A DNA stretch of 64,000 bases from DATHWB01 sp035544575 (GTDB lineage: Bacteria > Actinomycetota > Acidimicrobiia > Spongiisociales > ZC4RG35). This document shows, piece by piece, positions 8,462 through 17,089 of this stretch (within the stretch, counting starts at the first letter, position 1; every line of letters begins with the position of its first letter). The stretch covers positions 1-64,000 of the forward strand of contig DATKEC010000083.1 in the NCBI GenBank assembly GCA_035544575.1, in the 5' to 3' direction. The notes beneath the pieces were generated by a model. That model was given only the letters and a program-made list of their open reading frames with translations, was not told where the DNA came from and made no database searches. The translations under genes and the position numbers were made by a program.

Positions 8462-9490
8462 CTAGACGTCGAGCAGCTTTCGCTCGGCCATGCCGTTGAG
8501 GATCTCGAGCACGACGCGGTTGCCGAGGTATGCGGTGATCTCGGCATGGTCGTACGCCGGCGCGACTTCGACGACATCTGCACCGAGCACGTTCAGGTCT
8601 CGTGCCAGGCGCCGGACCGTGTCGAGCAGTTCCCTCGATGTCATCCCGCCCGGCTCGGGGGTCCCCGTGCCCGGCGCCATCCCAGGATCGACGACATCGA
8701 TGTCGACGGAGATGAACACGCCTTTGGCCCCTCCGTCGAGGGCATAGTCGACGGCCTCGTCGACGACGGTGCGGAGACCGCGATCGACGATGTCGTCCAT
8801 GCGGTACGAGCGCATGCGCTGCTCCTGCATCCACGCCACGACATCGGGCTCGGGCCAGTAGCCGCGCAGTCCGATCTGAACGAACCGATGACCGGGAACC
8901 GCGCCCGAATCCACGAGACGTCTCATCGGAGTGCCGTGTCCGTAGAGGTGGCCGTTCTGGAGATTGCCCGTGTCTGCGTGGGCGTCGAAGTGGATGAGAG
9001 CCACTTCGCCGTTGCCGTGGACACGGGCCACCCCGGTTGCGTTCGGATAGGTGATCGTGTGGTCGCCCCCGAGCACGATCGGCACCTTGCCGGCCGCGGT
9101 GACGGCTTCGACCATGTCGGCGATCCGCTCGATCGACTCCTCGATGTATCCGGGGGCGAGGTAGACGTCGCCGATGTCGACCACGCCCAGCGCCCCCAGC
9201 GGATCGATACCAGTCGGAAGGTGCGGCCGGTACCCATCCATCGCTCCGTAGTCCGCTTCGCGGATCGCTTGCGGTCCGAACCTGGCTCCGGGCCGGTATG
9301 TGGTGCCCCAGTCGAGCGGGGCGCCGAGGATCACGACCTCGGAAGGATCCTCGGCGAGCTCGTCGAGGCGGCGCGCCGGCACACCGAGGAACGACTGTCG
9401 GCTGGCAAAGCTGATGTACTCCGAGGACGCGAACGGGATCTCCCGCGCGCGCTGGTCGTATGGAACGTGGGCGGCGACGTCATCGGTCAT
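8462..9490 (-). CDS. speB: Agmatinase/ureohydrolase family enzyme
   Basis: Mn-dependent ureohydrolase, 342 residues. All metal-site motifs are intact: GGDHTIT, HFDAHADT and SVDIDVVDPGMAPGTGTPEPGG. The Pro-Gly-Thr-Gly-Thr-Pro-Glu stretch separates agmatinase-like enzymes from most arginases. The likely reaction is agmatine to putrescine plus urea, feeding the polyamine genes around it. Guanidinobutyrase or a similar guanidino substrate is an alternative. It is convergent with the amidohydrolase gene, and the 159-bp gap between them holds nothing recognisable. The start ATG has a TAGCGT box 9 nt upstream (9500-9505). Confidence 0.85.
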   Translation of the reverse strand: MTDDVAAHVPYDQRAREIPFASSEYISFASRQSFLGVPARRLDELAEDPSEVVILGAPLDWGTTYRPGARFGPQAIREADYGAMDGYRPHLPTGIDPLGALGVVDIGDVYLAPGYIEESIERIADMVEAVTAAGKVPIVLGGDHTITYPNATGVARVHGNGEVALIHFDAHADTGNLQNGHLYGHGTPMRRLVDSGAVPGHRFVQIGLRGYWPEPDVVAWMQEQRMRSYRMDDIVDRGLRTVVDEAVDYALDGGAKGVFISVDIDVVDPGMAPGTGTPEPGGMTSRELLDTVRRLARDLNVLGADVVEVAPAYDHAEITAYLGNRVVLEILNGMAERKLLDV

Positions 9491-9499
9491 GTTGCGTCG

Positions 9500-9505
9500 A
9501 CGCTA
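9500..9505 (-). promoter_or_regulatory. -10 element for the agmatinase-family gene
   Basis: On the minus strand, TAGCGT ends 9 nt before the ATG. That leaves at most a 2-3 nt leader. Confidence 0.45.
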
Positions 9506-9557
9506 ACGGGCGGCGGGACCGGAGCGACGACCAATCTCGCCGCGTCGTCCCCGCTGG

Positions 9558-9794
9558 TCAATCCATCGTTCTGGCGGTGCCGGAGAAACCGCCGAAGAAC
9601 ACTCCGATGAGAACTCCGGGCAGGATGGTCGTGGCGATGGCGTCGCCGACGGACTTGTCCGTGAACAGCATGATGGAGCCGAAGACGACGACCAGGGCAA
9701 GGGGAAGTGCCACCGCGATGTCCCGCACGATCGCCTTGATCATCCGCGACTCGTGTTCGACTCCAGCCTCTTCGGTGTGAGCGCCTTCAGCCAT
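9558..9794 (-). CDS. Small two-helix membrane protein, unknown function
   Basis: A 78-residue protein with a short acidic N-terminus and two hydrophobic helices (about residues 28-46 and 54-72). It matches no family I recognise. It lies between the agmatinase and aldehyde dehydrogenase genes in the same orientation. A TAACCT box on the minus strand (9803-9808) ends 8 nt before the ATG, which supports it being a real gene. Confidence 0.6.
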   Translation of the reverse strand: MAEGAHTEEAGVEHESRMIKAIVRDIAVALPLALVVVFGSIMLFTDKSVGDAIATTILPGVLIGVFFGGFSGTARTMD

Positions 9795-9802
9795 GGGCAG
9801 CG

Positions 9803-9808
9803 AGGTTA
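9803..9808 (-). promoter_or_regulatory. -10 element for the small membrane protein gene
   Basis: Minus-strand TAACCT, 8 nt before the start codon; leaderless-type spacing. Confidence 0.4.
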
Positions 9809-9821
9809 GCGGCGTGCCGTC

Positions 9822-11267
9822 TCACGAGGTCGGGTCCGGACGCAGCGAGAACACCACAGTCTGGAGATCGGTGAACTCGTCGATGCGCTGTCGTCCCCAC
9901 CCGGTATCTGTTCCGGCCGCTCCACCGAACGGTTGGAATGTCTCCCAGAAGTCGGTGGAGTCGTTGACCACGACCGTGCCGGAACGGATGCGGTCCACAT
10001 ACCAGAAAGCCTTGGAGAGGTCGTTGGTGAAGACTGCGGCCTGCAGGCCGAGGTTCGTGCGATTGGAGATGCCGATGGCGTCCTCGTCGTCCTTGGCGAC
10101 TAGGATCGGAAGCACCGGGCCGAACGACTCTTCTTTCGACACGAGCGAGTCCTCGGGCACCCGGTCGATCACGGTGAAGTCGTAGTACAGGTCGGTGGGG
10201 TGGCCGGGGGCACGACCGCCACCGACCAGCACCTCTGCTCCGCGGTCGCGGGCATCGGCGATGTGGCGGTCCATCTTGTCGGCGGTCGCGGCGTTGTTGA
10301 GGGGGCCCATCGTGGTGTCGTCGGCGAAGGGGTCCCCGAGTTTGACGACCGAACTCGCTTTCAACGTCGCCTCGACGAACTCGTCGTGCACGGACTCGAG
10401 GACGACGACGCGCTCGGTGGCACAGCACACCTGGCCGGCGTTGTAGTAACTGCCGTAGACGGCGGCTTCGGCGGCGGCGGTCACGTCGGCATCGCTGGTG
10501 ACGATCAACGGTCCGTTCCCGGACATCTCCATGATCGACCGCTTCAGTCCCATCGTCGAGACGATCTTGCGACCCGTGGCCGACGAGCCAGTGAAACCGA
10601 TCGCGTCCACCCCCGGGTGGGTGACGAGAGCGGCCCCGATGTCGCCGGCTCCGGGAATCACCGAGATGGCGCCTTTGGGGACACCGGCCTCCTCGAAGAC
10701 CTTGGCCATCTCGAGAAGCGCCCAGGCGGTGAACTCCGGCGGCTTGACGATGATGGCGTTGCCGGTGGCGAGACCCGGCCCCACGTATTCCATCGGGATC
10801 ATCACCGGGAAGTTCCACGGCGTGATGGCGGCCCACACTCCGACCGGTCGGCGCACCGTGAACATACGGCGATGCCGTTCGGTGGTCGGGATCAACTCGC
10901 CTTTGAGGCGTTTGACGTCCTCGGCGGCGATGTGGAAGTAGTCCCCGGACTCGGCGATGTCGTCGACTGCCTCGGCATGGAACGGCTTGCCCTGTTCGAG
11001 CGTCAATATCCGCGCCACCTCGTCCACGCGCGTCTGCCACAGCTCATAAATCCGCAGGCAGAGGTCGGCGCGTTCGAAGGCGGTCCAGTGCCTGAGTTCC
11101 TCGGTGGCCCGGCGGGCGGCCGCCACGGCGCGGTCGATGTCGGCCTGAGACGCCTTGGGGACCGTGTAGATGTGCTCGCCGGTGACGGGCGAACGCACCT
11201 CGTAGGTGTCGGTCCCGGTCCCGGGTGTCCATTCGCCGGCGATGAAGAGTTCGAGGTCCTGTGCCAT
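9822..11267 (-). CDS. NAD(P)-dependent aldehyde dehydrogenase
   Basis: ALDH-superfamily enzyme of 481 residues that oxidises an aldehyde to the acid. The catalytic Cys is Cys281 (NAGQVCCATER). The general-base Glu lies in MEMSGNGP, a slight variant of the usual ELGG motif. The Rossmann segment FTGSSATGRKI and the PWNFPVMIP motif are present. In this neighbourhood, gamma-aminobutyraldehyde, gamma-glutamyl-aminobutyraldehyde (PuuC role) or succinate semialdehyde are the likely substrates. These cannot be separated by sequence alone. Start supported by a TACCCT box 7 nt upstream. Confidence 0.87.
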   Translation of the reverse strand: MAQDLELFIAGEWTPGTGTDTYEVRSPVTGEHIYTVPKASQADIDRAVAAARRATEELRHWTAFERADLCLRIYELWQTRVDEVARILTLEQGKPFHAEAVDDIAESGDYFHIAAEDVKRLKGELIPTTERHRRMFTVRRPVGVWAAITPWNFPVMIPMEYVGPGLATGNAIIVKPPEFTAWALLEMAKVFEEAGVPKGAISVIPGAGDIGAALVTHPGVDAIGFTGSSATGRKIVSTMGLKRSIMEMSGNGPLIVTSDADVTAAAEAAVYGSYYNAGQVCCATERVVVLESVHDEFVEATLKASSVVKLGDPFADDTTMGPLNNAATADKMDRHIADARDRGAEVLVGGGRAPGHPTDLYYDFTVIDRVPEDSLVSKEESFGPVLPILVAKDDEDAIGISNRTNLGLQAAVFTNDLSKAFWYVDRIRSGTVVVNDSTDFWETFQPFGGAAGTDTGWGRQRIDEFTDLQTVVFSLRPDPTS

Positions 11268-11274
11268 GGGCGCC

Positions 11275-11280
11275 AGGGTA
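11275..11280 (-). promoter_or_regulatory. -10 element for the aldehyde dehydrogenase gene
   Basis: Minus-strand TACCCT ends 7 nt before the ATG at 11267. The rest of the 268-bp divergent region to 11535 shows no further clear element besides the ribosome-binding site of the next gene. Confidence 0.45.
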
Positions 11281-11535
11281 TCCCGACTCCCACGCGTCGC
11301 GGGCCGCGGTTAGCGTTCGTGCCAGGTGACGACTCGATGACCCCTTCCAGAATGCTGCGCCCGGGTGCGTCGAGTCCCGATCGTCTCTGCTCGGCGGCAG
11401 CCGGACTCTTCCCGCTCGACCGCGTCAACCGGGTTCCGTCCTACTTCGAGGACAACCTCGTTGCTCATCGTCATTGGATCCCTCCGGCAACCTGAACCCC
11501 GGCATCGAACGGTTTGCAGCGAAGGAGGTTTCGAC

Positions 11536-12873
11536 ATGAGAGGTCCCGTCACACGGGAGTGGTTCCGCAGGGCGCAACGCGTCCTGCCCAATGGTGTCTC
11601 GTCCGGTTTCCGGTACTGGGGCGACGACGAGACGTTTGTCATCGACCGCGGGGCCGGTGGACACGTCTTCGACATGGACGGCAGGGAGTACATCGATTAC
11701 CAGCTCGGCTTTGGCCCGGTGATCCTCGGGCACGCCGACGAGTACGTCTGCGATGCGGTGGCGGCGGCCGCTCGCAACGGGACCACGTACGCGATGACCC
11801 AGCGGTCCGAGGTCGAGGCGGCCGAAAAGGTGCTGGAGGCGCTCGGCTGGGCGGATCGACTGCGGTTCACCAACACCGGGACCGAGGCAACGATGGGTGC
11901 GTTGCGCTTGGCGCGGGGCTGGGGAGCGCGCGACCTCGTGCTCAAGTTCGAGGGCGGTTATCACGGGGGCCACGACGCCCTCCTGTTCACGACCGCCGGT
12001 GCCCCGCCCGAGTACCTCGGTTCCCGGCTCCGTCCGCTCAAGCTGCCCTCGTCGTCGGGGATCCCCGACAGCGTCAAGGATCACATCAAGACACTCCCCT
12101 ACAACGACATCGAACTCGTCGGAGAGTTCTTCCAGGATCACGGCCGCGAGCTGGCGGCGGTGATCGTCGAGCCGATGGCCGCCAACTTCATGGGTGTGCC
12201 GCCTGAGCCTGGATTCCTCGAAGCGCTGCGCCGGCTGTGCGACGCCTACGACTCAGTGCTCATCTTCGACGAAGTCAAGACCGGCTTCCGGATGGGCCTT
12301 GGGGGAGCGGTGGCCGAGTACGGGGTCATCCCCGACATCGGGACCTATGCCAAGGCGCTCGGCAACGGATTCCCGGTGGCCGCCATCGCCCTAAACGACC
12401 GGCTCGCCGAGGGTTGGCAACTCGGCGGGATCTCCCAGACCGGCACCTATTCGGGGAACGGGGTGGCGGTGGCTGCGGCATCGGCGACCATCGATCGTCT
12501 GTCCGACGGGATGGTCTATGAACAGATCCAGAAGGTCGGGGCCGCATTGATGACAGGAGTCCAGGTCATCCTCGACAAGCACGGGCTGGAGGGGACCGTC
12601 GTGGGCCACCCGTCGATGTTCTCGTTGTACATCGGCGAGGGGACGCCCACCGAATACCGAGACGTTGCCGGACACGACAGCCGTGTCTACGACGCCACGA
12701 TCATGCGGATGATCGACCTCGGAGTCATGCCCTGCCCGGATGCCCTCGAGACCTGGTTCGTGTGCGGCGCCCACACCGAAGACGATGTCGAGGTCACCCT
12801 CGCCGCCTTCGATCAGGCACTGGGTGAGGTCCTGTCGTCTCCCATCGCCGTCCAGACGCACCGGGAGGACTGA
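11536..12873 (+). CDS. Class III PLP aminotransferase, glutamate-1-semialdehyde aminomutase-like
   Basis: Fold-type I PLP enzyme of 445 residues, nearer to the HemL-like branch than to GabT. The PLP Asp segment is LIFDEVKTGFR and the Schiff-base Lys is K273 (YAKALGNGFPVAA). The frame is open upstream, but ATG 11536 is chosen because it has a strong ribosome-binding site (GAAGGAGG, 11521-11528) and a normal family N-terminus. Its neighbours are amine-oxidising enzymes rather than tetrapyrrole genes, so a catabolic amine transaminase is more likely than true HemL. It is followed within 2 nt by a GNAT gene. Confidence 0.8.
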   Translation: MRGPVTREWFRRAQRVLPNGVSSGFRYWGDDETFVIDRGAGGHVFDMDGREYIDYQLGFGPVILGHADEYVCDAVAAAARNGTTYAMTQRSEVEAAEKVLEALGWADRLRFTNTGTEATMGALRLARGWGARDLVLKFEGGYHGGHDALLFTTAGAPPEYLGSRLRPLKLPSSSGIPDSVKDHIKTLPYNDIELVGEFFQDHGRELAAVIVEPMAANFMGVPPEPGFLEALRRLCDAYDSVLIFDEVKTGFRMGLGGAVAEYGVIPDIGTYAKALGNGFPVAAIALNDRLAEGWQLGGISQTGTYSGNGVAVAAASATIDRLSDGMVYEQIQKVGAALMTGVQVILDKHGLEGTVVGHPSMFSLYIGEGTPTEYRDVAGHDSRVYDATIMRMIDLGVMPCPDALETWFVCGAHTEDDVEVTLAAFDQALGEVLSSPIAVQTHRED

Positions 12874-12875
12874 CG

Positions 12876-13310
12876 GTGGAGATCCGCGACGGGCGGCCGG
12901 AGGACTTCGACGCCATCGTTCCCCTGATCCGATCGTTCTACGAACTCGACCGTCATCCGTTCGACGCCGACCTCGTCCAGGCCGGATTGGGGCCGCTTCT
13001 GGCCGGCGAGGCTCCCGGATTCGTGCTGGTCGCCGAGCACGAATCCCGCCTCCTGGCTTACGCGGTGGTGACCTGGGGATGGGCGATCGAATCGGGCGGC
13101 CGCAATGCGCTCCTCGACGAGATCTTCGTGGCTGACCGCAGCCGCGGGATCGGCGCGGAGATGATGCATCAGATCATCGGGCGCGCCCGGCGTGAGGGCT
13201 GTCGACGGATGTTCCTCGAGACCGAGTCACACAATCGGGCGGCCCGGATCTTCTACACGCGACACGGCTTCGACATCGACGACAGTGTCTGGATGAGCCG
13301 CCAACTGTGA
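12876..13310 (+). CDS. GNAT-family N-acetyltransferase
   Basis: A compact 144-residue GNAT domain. The beta-4/loop region FVADRSRGIGAEMMHQIIGRA is the acetyl-CoA-binding site, and NRAARIFYTRHGF is the typical final motif. The GTG start lies 2 nt after the aminotransferase stop. Its stop overlaps the oxidase gene start (GTGA), so it belongs to the same operon. Acceptor unknown; an amine is plausible from context. Confidence 0.8.
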   Translation: MEIRDGRPEDFDAIVPLIRSFYELDRHPFDADLVQAGLGPLLAGEAPGFVLVAEHESRLLAYAVVTWGWAIESGGRNALLDEIFVADRSRGIGAEMMHQIIGRARREGCRRMFLETESHNRAARIFYTRHGFDIDDSVWMSRQL

Positions 13311-14650
13311 AGGTCCGGATGTCTCCCTCGCTCTGGAACGACCAGATCGGGGCCGTCGAAGAGCGTCCGGCGCTGTCGGGCGATGTGGCGGCGGATGTGG
13401 CGATCGTCGGCGCCGGGTATACCGGCCTGTGGACGGCGCTCTATCTCCGGCGGCTCGCCCCCGACTGCCGCGTGATCGTGATCGAAGCCAGTCGGGCCGG
13501 GTTCGGCGCGTCGGGGCGCAACGGCGGATGGTGTCTGGGTGAGCTCGCGGCGGGGGCCGACCGATGGAAGGCGTTGGGCGGTGACGCCGCGGCCCGACGG
13601 ATGCACCGGGCCATGGTCGCCACACTGGACGAGATTCGGTCGATCACGATCGAACTGGGCATCGACTGCGACTGGTCCCATGCCGGAGCCCTGCATCTGG
13701 CTCGCAACGGCGGCCAGGTCGAACGGCTGTCTGCCGAAGCAGGCGGCGACCTGCGGTGGCTCGATGCCGCCGAGGCTTCGGCGATGGTCGGCGCCACCGG
13801 CGTGCGCGGGGGGCTATTCGATCCTCACACCGCGGTTCTGCATCCCGGCAAGCTGGTGGTTGGTCTGGCGAAGGCGGCCGAGCGCGCGGGGGTGGTCATC
13901 CACGAGACGACGACCGCCACGGCGGTTTCGGCCACCGGCGTCCTGACGGACCGCGGAACCGTCACGGCCGATCATGTCGTCCTCGCAACCGAGGCGTACA
14001 CGACGTCGCTACCCGGTCGTGGTCGGGACCTGGTGCCGTTCTACTCGCTCATGCTGGCGACCGAGCCGCTCGGGGCGGAACTGGCGGCAGAGGTCGGCCT
14101 GGTTGGGCGCACCACGTTCACCGACGGTCGTTATCGGGTCATCTATGGCCAGCGGACCGCCGACGATCGCATCGCGTTCGGGGGGAGAGCCGCGTCATAT
14201 CGGTACGGTTCGAGGATCGATCGCGGGATAGAAGAGGACCCGGGCCATCACCGCATCGTCCACTCGACGCTGCTCGAGTTGTTCCCGTTCCTGTCGGGAG
14301 TCGAGATCACCCACCGGTGGGGTGGCGTCCTGGGGGTTCCGCGGAACTGGACGCCTTCCGTCGGACGCGACCGCACCGGCGTGTACAGGGCGGGCGGCTA
14401 CGTCGGCGAGGGAGTGGCGGCGGCGAACCTGGCCGGGAGGTGTCTGGCTCACGTGATCGGGGGCACGAACGACGATCTCACGACACTGCCGTGGGTTCGC
14501 CGGCCCTCACGGCGCTGGCCGGTCGAGCCATTTCGTTGGATCGGCATCACTGCTGCCACTGCGCTCTTCGAGCGGGCCGATCGGCGCGAAGCATCCTCCG
14601 ACCGGCCGGTGCGAGGAGCCGAACTCGTCTGGAAGTACCTGCGCCGCTGA
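13307..14650 (+). CDS. FAD-dependent amine oxidase, gamma-glutamylputrescine oxidase (PuuB)-like
   Basis: DAO-family flavoprotein of 447 residues. The N-terminal dinucleotide motif VAIVGAGYTGLWTALYL and the following ASRAGFGASGRNGGWC match PuuB-like oxidases. The C-terminal FAD contact is GGYVGEGVAAANLAGR. PuuB oxidises gamma-glutamylputrescine to the aldehyde plus H2O2 and ammonia, which would supply the nearby aldehyde dehydrogenase. No PuuA-like gamma-glutamylputrescine synthetase is in the window, so the true substrate may be another amine. GTG start overlapping the preceding stop. Confidence 0.82.
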   Translation: MKVRMSPSLWNDQIGAVEERPALSGDVAADVAIVGAGYTGLWTALYLRRLAPDCRVIVIEASRAGFGASGRNGGWCLGELAAGADRWKALGGDAAARRMHRAMVATLDEIRSITIELGIDCDWSHAGALHLARNGGQVERLSAEAGGDLRWLDAAEASAMVGATGVRGGLFDPHTAVLHPGKLVVGLAKAAERAGVVIHETTTATAVSATGVLTDRGTVTADHVVLATEAYTTSLPGRGRDLVPFYSLMLATEPLGAELAAEVGLVGRTTFTDGRYRVIYGQRTADDRIAFGGRAASYRYGSRIDRGIEEDPGHHRIVHSTLLELFPFLSGVEITHRWGGVLGVPRNWTPSVGRDRTGVYRAGGYVGEGVAAANLAGRCLAHVIGGTNDDLTTLPWVRRPSRRWPVEPFRWIGITAATALFERADRREASSDRPVRGAELVWKYLRR

Positions 14651-14664
14651 GCCGGCAGGCCCTG

Positions 14665-14670
14665 TACCGT
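14665..14670 (+). promoter_or_regulatory. -10 element for the thiamine-diphosphate enzyme gene
   Basis: TACCGT ends 6 nt before the ATG at 14677. This fixes that start against the much longer open frame upstream. Confidence 0.5.
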
Positions 14671-14676
14671 CGGGGG

Positions 14677-16302
14677 ATGTCGAAGATCCACGGCGGACAG
14701 GTCGTTGCCAGGGCGCTGAAGGCGCTCGGAACCGACACGTTGTTCACGCTGACGGGGGGTCACATCCTGGCGATCCTCGACGGCTGCGTGCAGGAGGGCA
14801 TCCGGGTGGTGGACGTACGGCACGAGCAGACCGCCGCGCACGCCGCGGAGGCATACACCCGGCTCACGGGAAAGCTCGGGGTGGCGGCCGTGACCGCCGG
14901 CCCCGGGGTCACGGATGCGATCACCGCCGTCGCCACTGCCTTTTCGGCGGATACCCCGATGCTTCTCATCGGAGGACGGCACCTGCTGCGTCAGGAGCTG
15001 AAGGGCGGGCTCCAGGAGATGGATCACCCGCCGCTGTTCGAAGGCATCACGAAGTGGGCTGGAACGGCATGGCAGACCCATCGTCTCGCCGAGTACGTCA
15101 TGACTGCCGCCCGGCATGCGTTCTCAGGACGGGGTGGCCCGGTCTTCCTGGACATACCGATGGATGTCCAACTGGACATGGTCGACGAGGACTCGATCGT
15201 GATCCCCCCTCCGCCGCAGCCTCACACCGGTGGTGTCGATCAGTCGACCCTCGACCGCATCGTCGCTGCCCTGGCCGCAGCCGAGGCTCCGATGATCTTC
15301 GCCGGTGCCGGCTCCAACGGTGGTACGAACCGTCTGGCAGATCTCGCCGAGGCGCTGACGGCCCCGACATTCACCAACGGGCGCGCGCGGGGATCACTTC
15401 CGCACGGGCATCCGTACGGCGGTAACCACGCCCGAAACTCGGCCTTCGCCGGTGCCGACCTGGTGCTCTCCCTCGGTGTCGATTGGGACTTCCGAACGGC
15501 GTACGGCGAGAAGGTCGGCGAGGGAGCCGTCGTGGTCCACATCGACGCAGATCCGGTCAAGATCGGCTGGAACCGTCCAGTATCGATCGGAGCGGTCGCC
15601 GATCCGATGACCGTCGTCGCCCAGCTCGTCGCCCGGGCCGGCGAGTTCTCGGTGCCGGGACAGCGATCGTTCACCCGGATGATCATGGAGGAAGAGGCCT
15701 CTCGGCGCGCAGCACTCGAGGACGAAGCTGCCGACGACTCGTCTCCTGTGGCACCTCAACGCTTCGCCCGCGACGTCTCGGAGTTCTTCGGCCCGGATTC
15801 GATCGTGGCCGTCGACGGGGGTGACATCGTCTCGACGACCGCTCGGTGGCTCCTGACCTCCCATCCCGGCCATGTGCTCGACCCAGGCCCGTTCGGAAGT
15901 CTGGGCACCGGTCCCCCGTATGCGATCGCGGCCAAGGTCGCCTTTCCGGACGCCAGGGTCGGCATCGTCTTCGGCGACGGAGCGTTCGGCTTCAACGGGA
16001 TGGAATTCGACACCATGGTGCGCCTCGGACTTCCCATCATCGGCGTGATGGGCAACGACGGTGTGTGGTCCAACATCAAGACCGTGCACCGGATGTTCTA
16101 TCCCGAACGCCTCGTGGCGACCGATCTCGGAGTGCGCCCGTATCACCTGATGGTGGAGGGGCTCGGCGGACACGGGGAGTTCGTCACCGATCCGGCCGAG
16201 ATCACACCGGCACTGAAGCGGGCCGAGGCCTCCAACCAACCGGCACTGGTGAACGTCCACATCGCCGAGACCATGCGGATGTCGTCGAACTACAGCCAGT
16301 GA
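14677..16302 (+). CDS. Thiamine-diphosphate-dependent enzyme (acetolactate synthase/2-hydroxyacyl-CoA lyase-like)
   Basis: Three-domain ThDP enzyme of 541 residues. The catalytic Glu is Glu50 in RHEQTAAHAAEAY. The central domain begins near residue 195, and the C-terminal ThDP/Mg motif runs from GDGAFGFNGMEFDTM to the NDG about 25 residues later. Overall it resembles the acetolactate synthase, oxalyl-CoA decarboxylase and 2-hydroxyacyl-CoA lyase group. No regulatory small subunit or acyl-CoA partner is adjacent, so reaction is not assigned. It lies just downstream of the PuuB-like oxidase but has its own promoter box. Confidence 0.8.
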   Translation: MSKIHGGQVVARALKALGTDTLFTLTGGHILAILDGCVQEGIRVVDVRHEQTAAHAAEAYTRLTGKLGVAAVTAGPGVTDAITAVATAFSADTPMLLIGGRHLLRQELKGGLQEMDHPPLFEGITKWAGTAWQTHRLAEYVMTAARHAFSGRGGPVFLDIPMDVQLDMVDEDSIVIPPPPQPHTGGVDQSTLDRIVAALAAAEAPMIFAGAGSNGGTNRLADLAEALTAPTFTNGRARGSLPHGHPYGGNHARNSAFAGADLVLSLGVDWDFRTAYGEKVGEGAVVVHIDADPVKIGWNRPVSIGAVADPMTVVAQLVARAGEFSVPGQRSFTRMIMEEEASRRAALEDEAADDSSPVAPQRFARDVSEFFGPDSIVAVDGGDIVSTTARWLLTSHPGHVLDPGPFGSLGTGPPYAIAAKVAFPDARVGIVFGDGAFGFNGMEFDTMVRLGLPIIGVMGNDGVWSNIKTVHRMFYPERLVATDLGVRPYHLMVEGLGGHGEFVTDPAEITPALKRAEASNQPALVNVHIAETMRMSSNYSQ

Positions 16303-16303
16303 C

Positions 16304-17077
16304 TCACAAGATGATCACGGCGGCGGCTCCGACCACGAGGCAGTAGCTCACGAACGGCCCGAACCCGCGGGACACCAGCAATCGAATCAGGACGGCGATC
16401 GCCGCGTAGCCGGCGACCGCTGCCACGAGGAGGCCGACCAGGACGGGTCCCATCGCGACGGAAGTCGCGGTGACATCCAGCAGGGAGATCAACCCGCCGC
16501 CGGCAATGGCGGGAATCGCCAACAAGAACGAGAACCGGGCGGCTTCTTCCCGGTCGAAGCCAGCCATCAGCCCGGCGGTGATGGTCGACCCTGACCGCGA
16601 GATTCCCGGCACGAGCGCCAGGGCCTGGGCCAAGCCGACGGCAATGGCATCGCGGGCCGTTCCGCTCTCCAGGCGGCGGTCGCCGTCGGTCCAGCGCGAG
16701 CCCACCGCGAGGATCAGACCGGTGGCGATGAGGGCTACGCCCACCAATGTCGGGTTCTCCTCGATCTGTCCGAGCACGCCACGGAGTGGGAGGCCGATGA
16801 GCGCAGGAACCGAACCCAGCGCGATGAGGAACACGAGTCGGCGGCTGCGTGGGTCGTTGGGCGCTTTGAGAATCCCGAGGATGTCAGTGCGGTAGTAGGC
16901 GAGGACCGCCAGCAGCGTCCCGAGGTGGAGGACCGCGGTGGTCGCGAGATCGGGGTCGCCCACGTCGATGCCCGCCCGTGACAGAAAGGCGGGCAGGAGG
17001 ACCAGATGACCGGATGACGAGATGGGGAGGAACTCGGTCAGGCCCTGGACGAGGCCCCACACGACGGCGTCGAGCAC
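16304..17077 (-). CDS. uppP: Undecaprenyl-diphosphate phosphatase
   Basis: BacA/UppP-type polytopic membrane phosphatase, 257 residues. It recycles undecaprenyl diphosphate to the monophosphate lipid carrier for peptidoglycan synthesis. Signature residues are in the first segment (GLTEFLPISSSGHLVL) and the second (PGISRSGSTITAGL). Eight or so hydrophobic segments fit the family. The GTG start has a TAGGGT box 6 nt upstream, inside the end of the preceding gene. Confidence 0.95.
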   Translation of the reverse strand: MLDAVVWGLVQGLTEFLPISSSGHLVLLPAFLSRAGIDVGDPDLATTAVLHLGTLLAVLAYYRTDILGILKAPNDPRSRRLVFLIALGSVPALIGLPLRGVLGQIEENPTLVGVALIATGLILAVGSRWTDGDRRLESGTARDAIAVGLAQALALVPGISRSGSTITAGLMAGFDREEAARFSFLLAIPAIAGGGLISLLDVTATSVAMGPVLVGLLVAAVAGYAAIAVLIRLLVSRGFGPFVSYCLVVGAAAVIIL

Positions 17078-17083
17078 GGCGTC

Positions 17084-17089
17084 ACCCTA
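17084..17089 (-). promoter_or_regulatory. -10 element for uppP
   Basis: Minus-strand TAGGGT ends 6 nt before the uppP GTG and overlaps the stop codon of the upstream gene. It suggests a leaderless uppP transcript. Confidence 0.45.

Noticed and set aside
13756..14676. Very long open frame running into the ThDP enzyme from inside the PuuB-like gene
   Set aside because: The upstream part is Arg/Gly-rich shadow of the oxidase gene. The ThDP homology begins at 14677, where a promoter box is found.
14677..16302. ThDP enzyme considered as the missing phosphonopyruvate decarboxylase
   Set aside because: At 541 residues with a full three-domain acetolactate-synthase layout it is much longer than Ppd proteins, and it lies 17 kb away beside amine genes.
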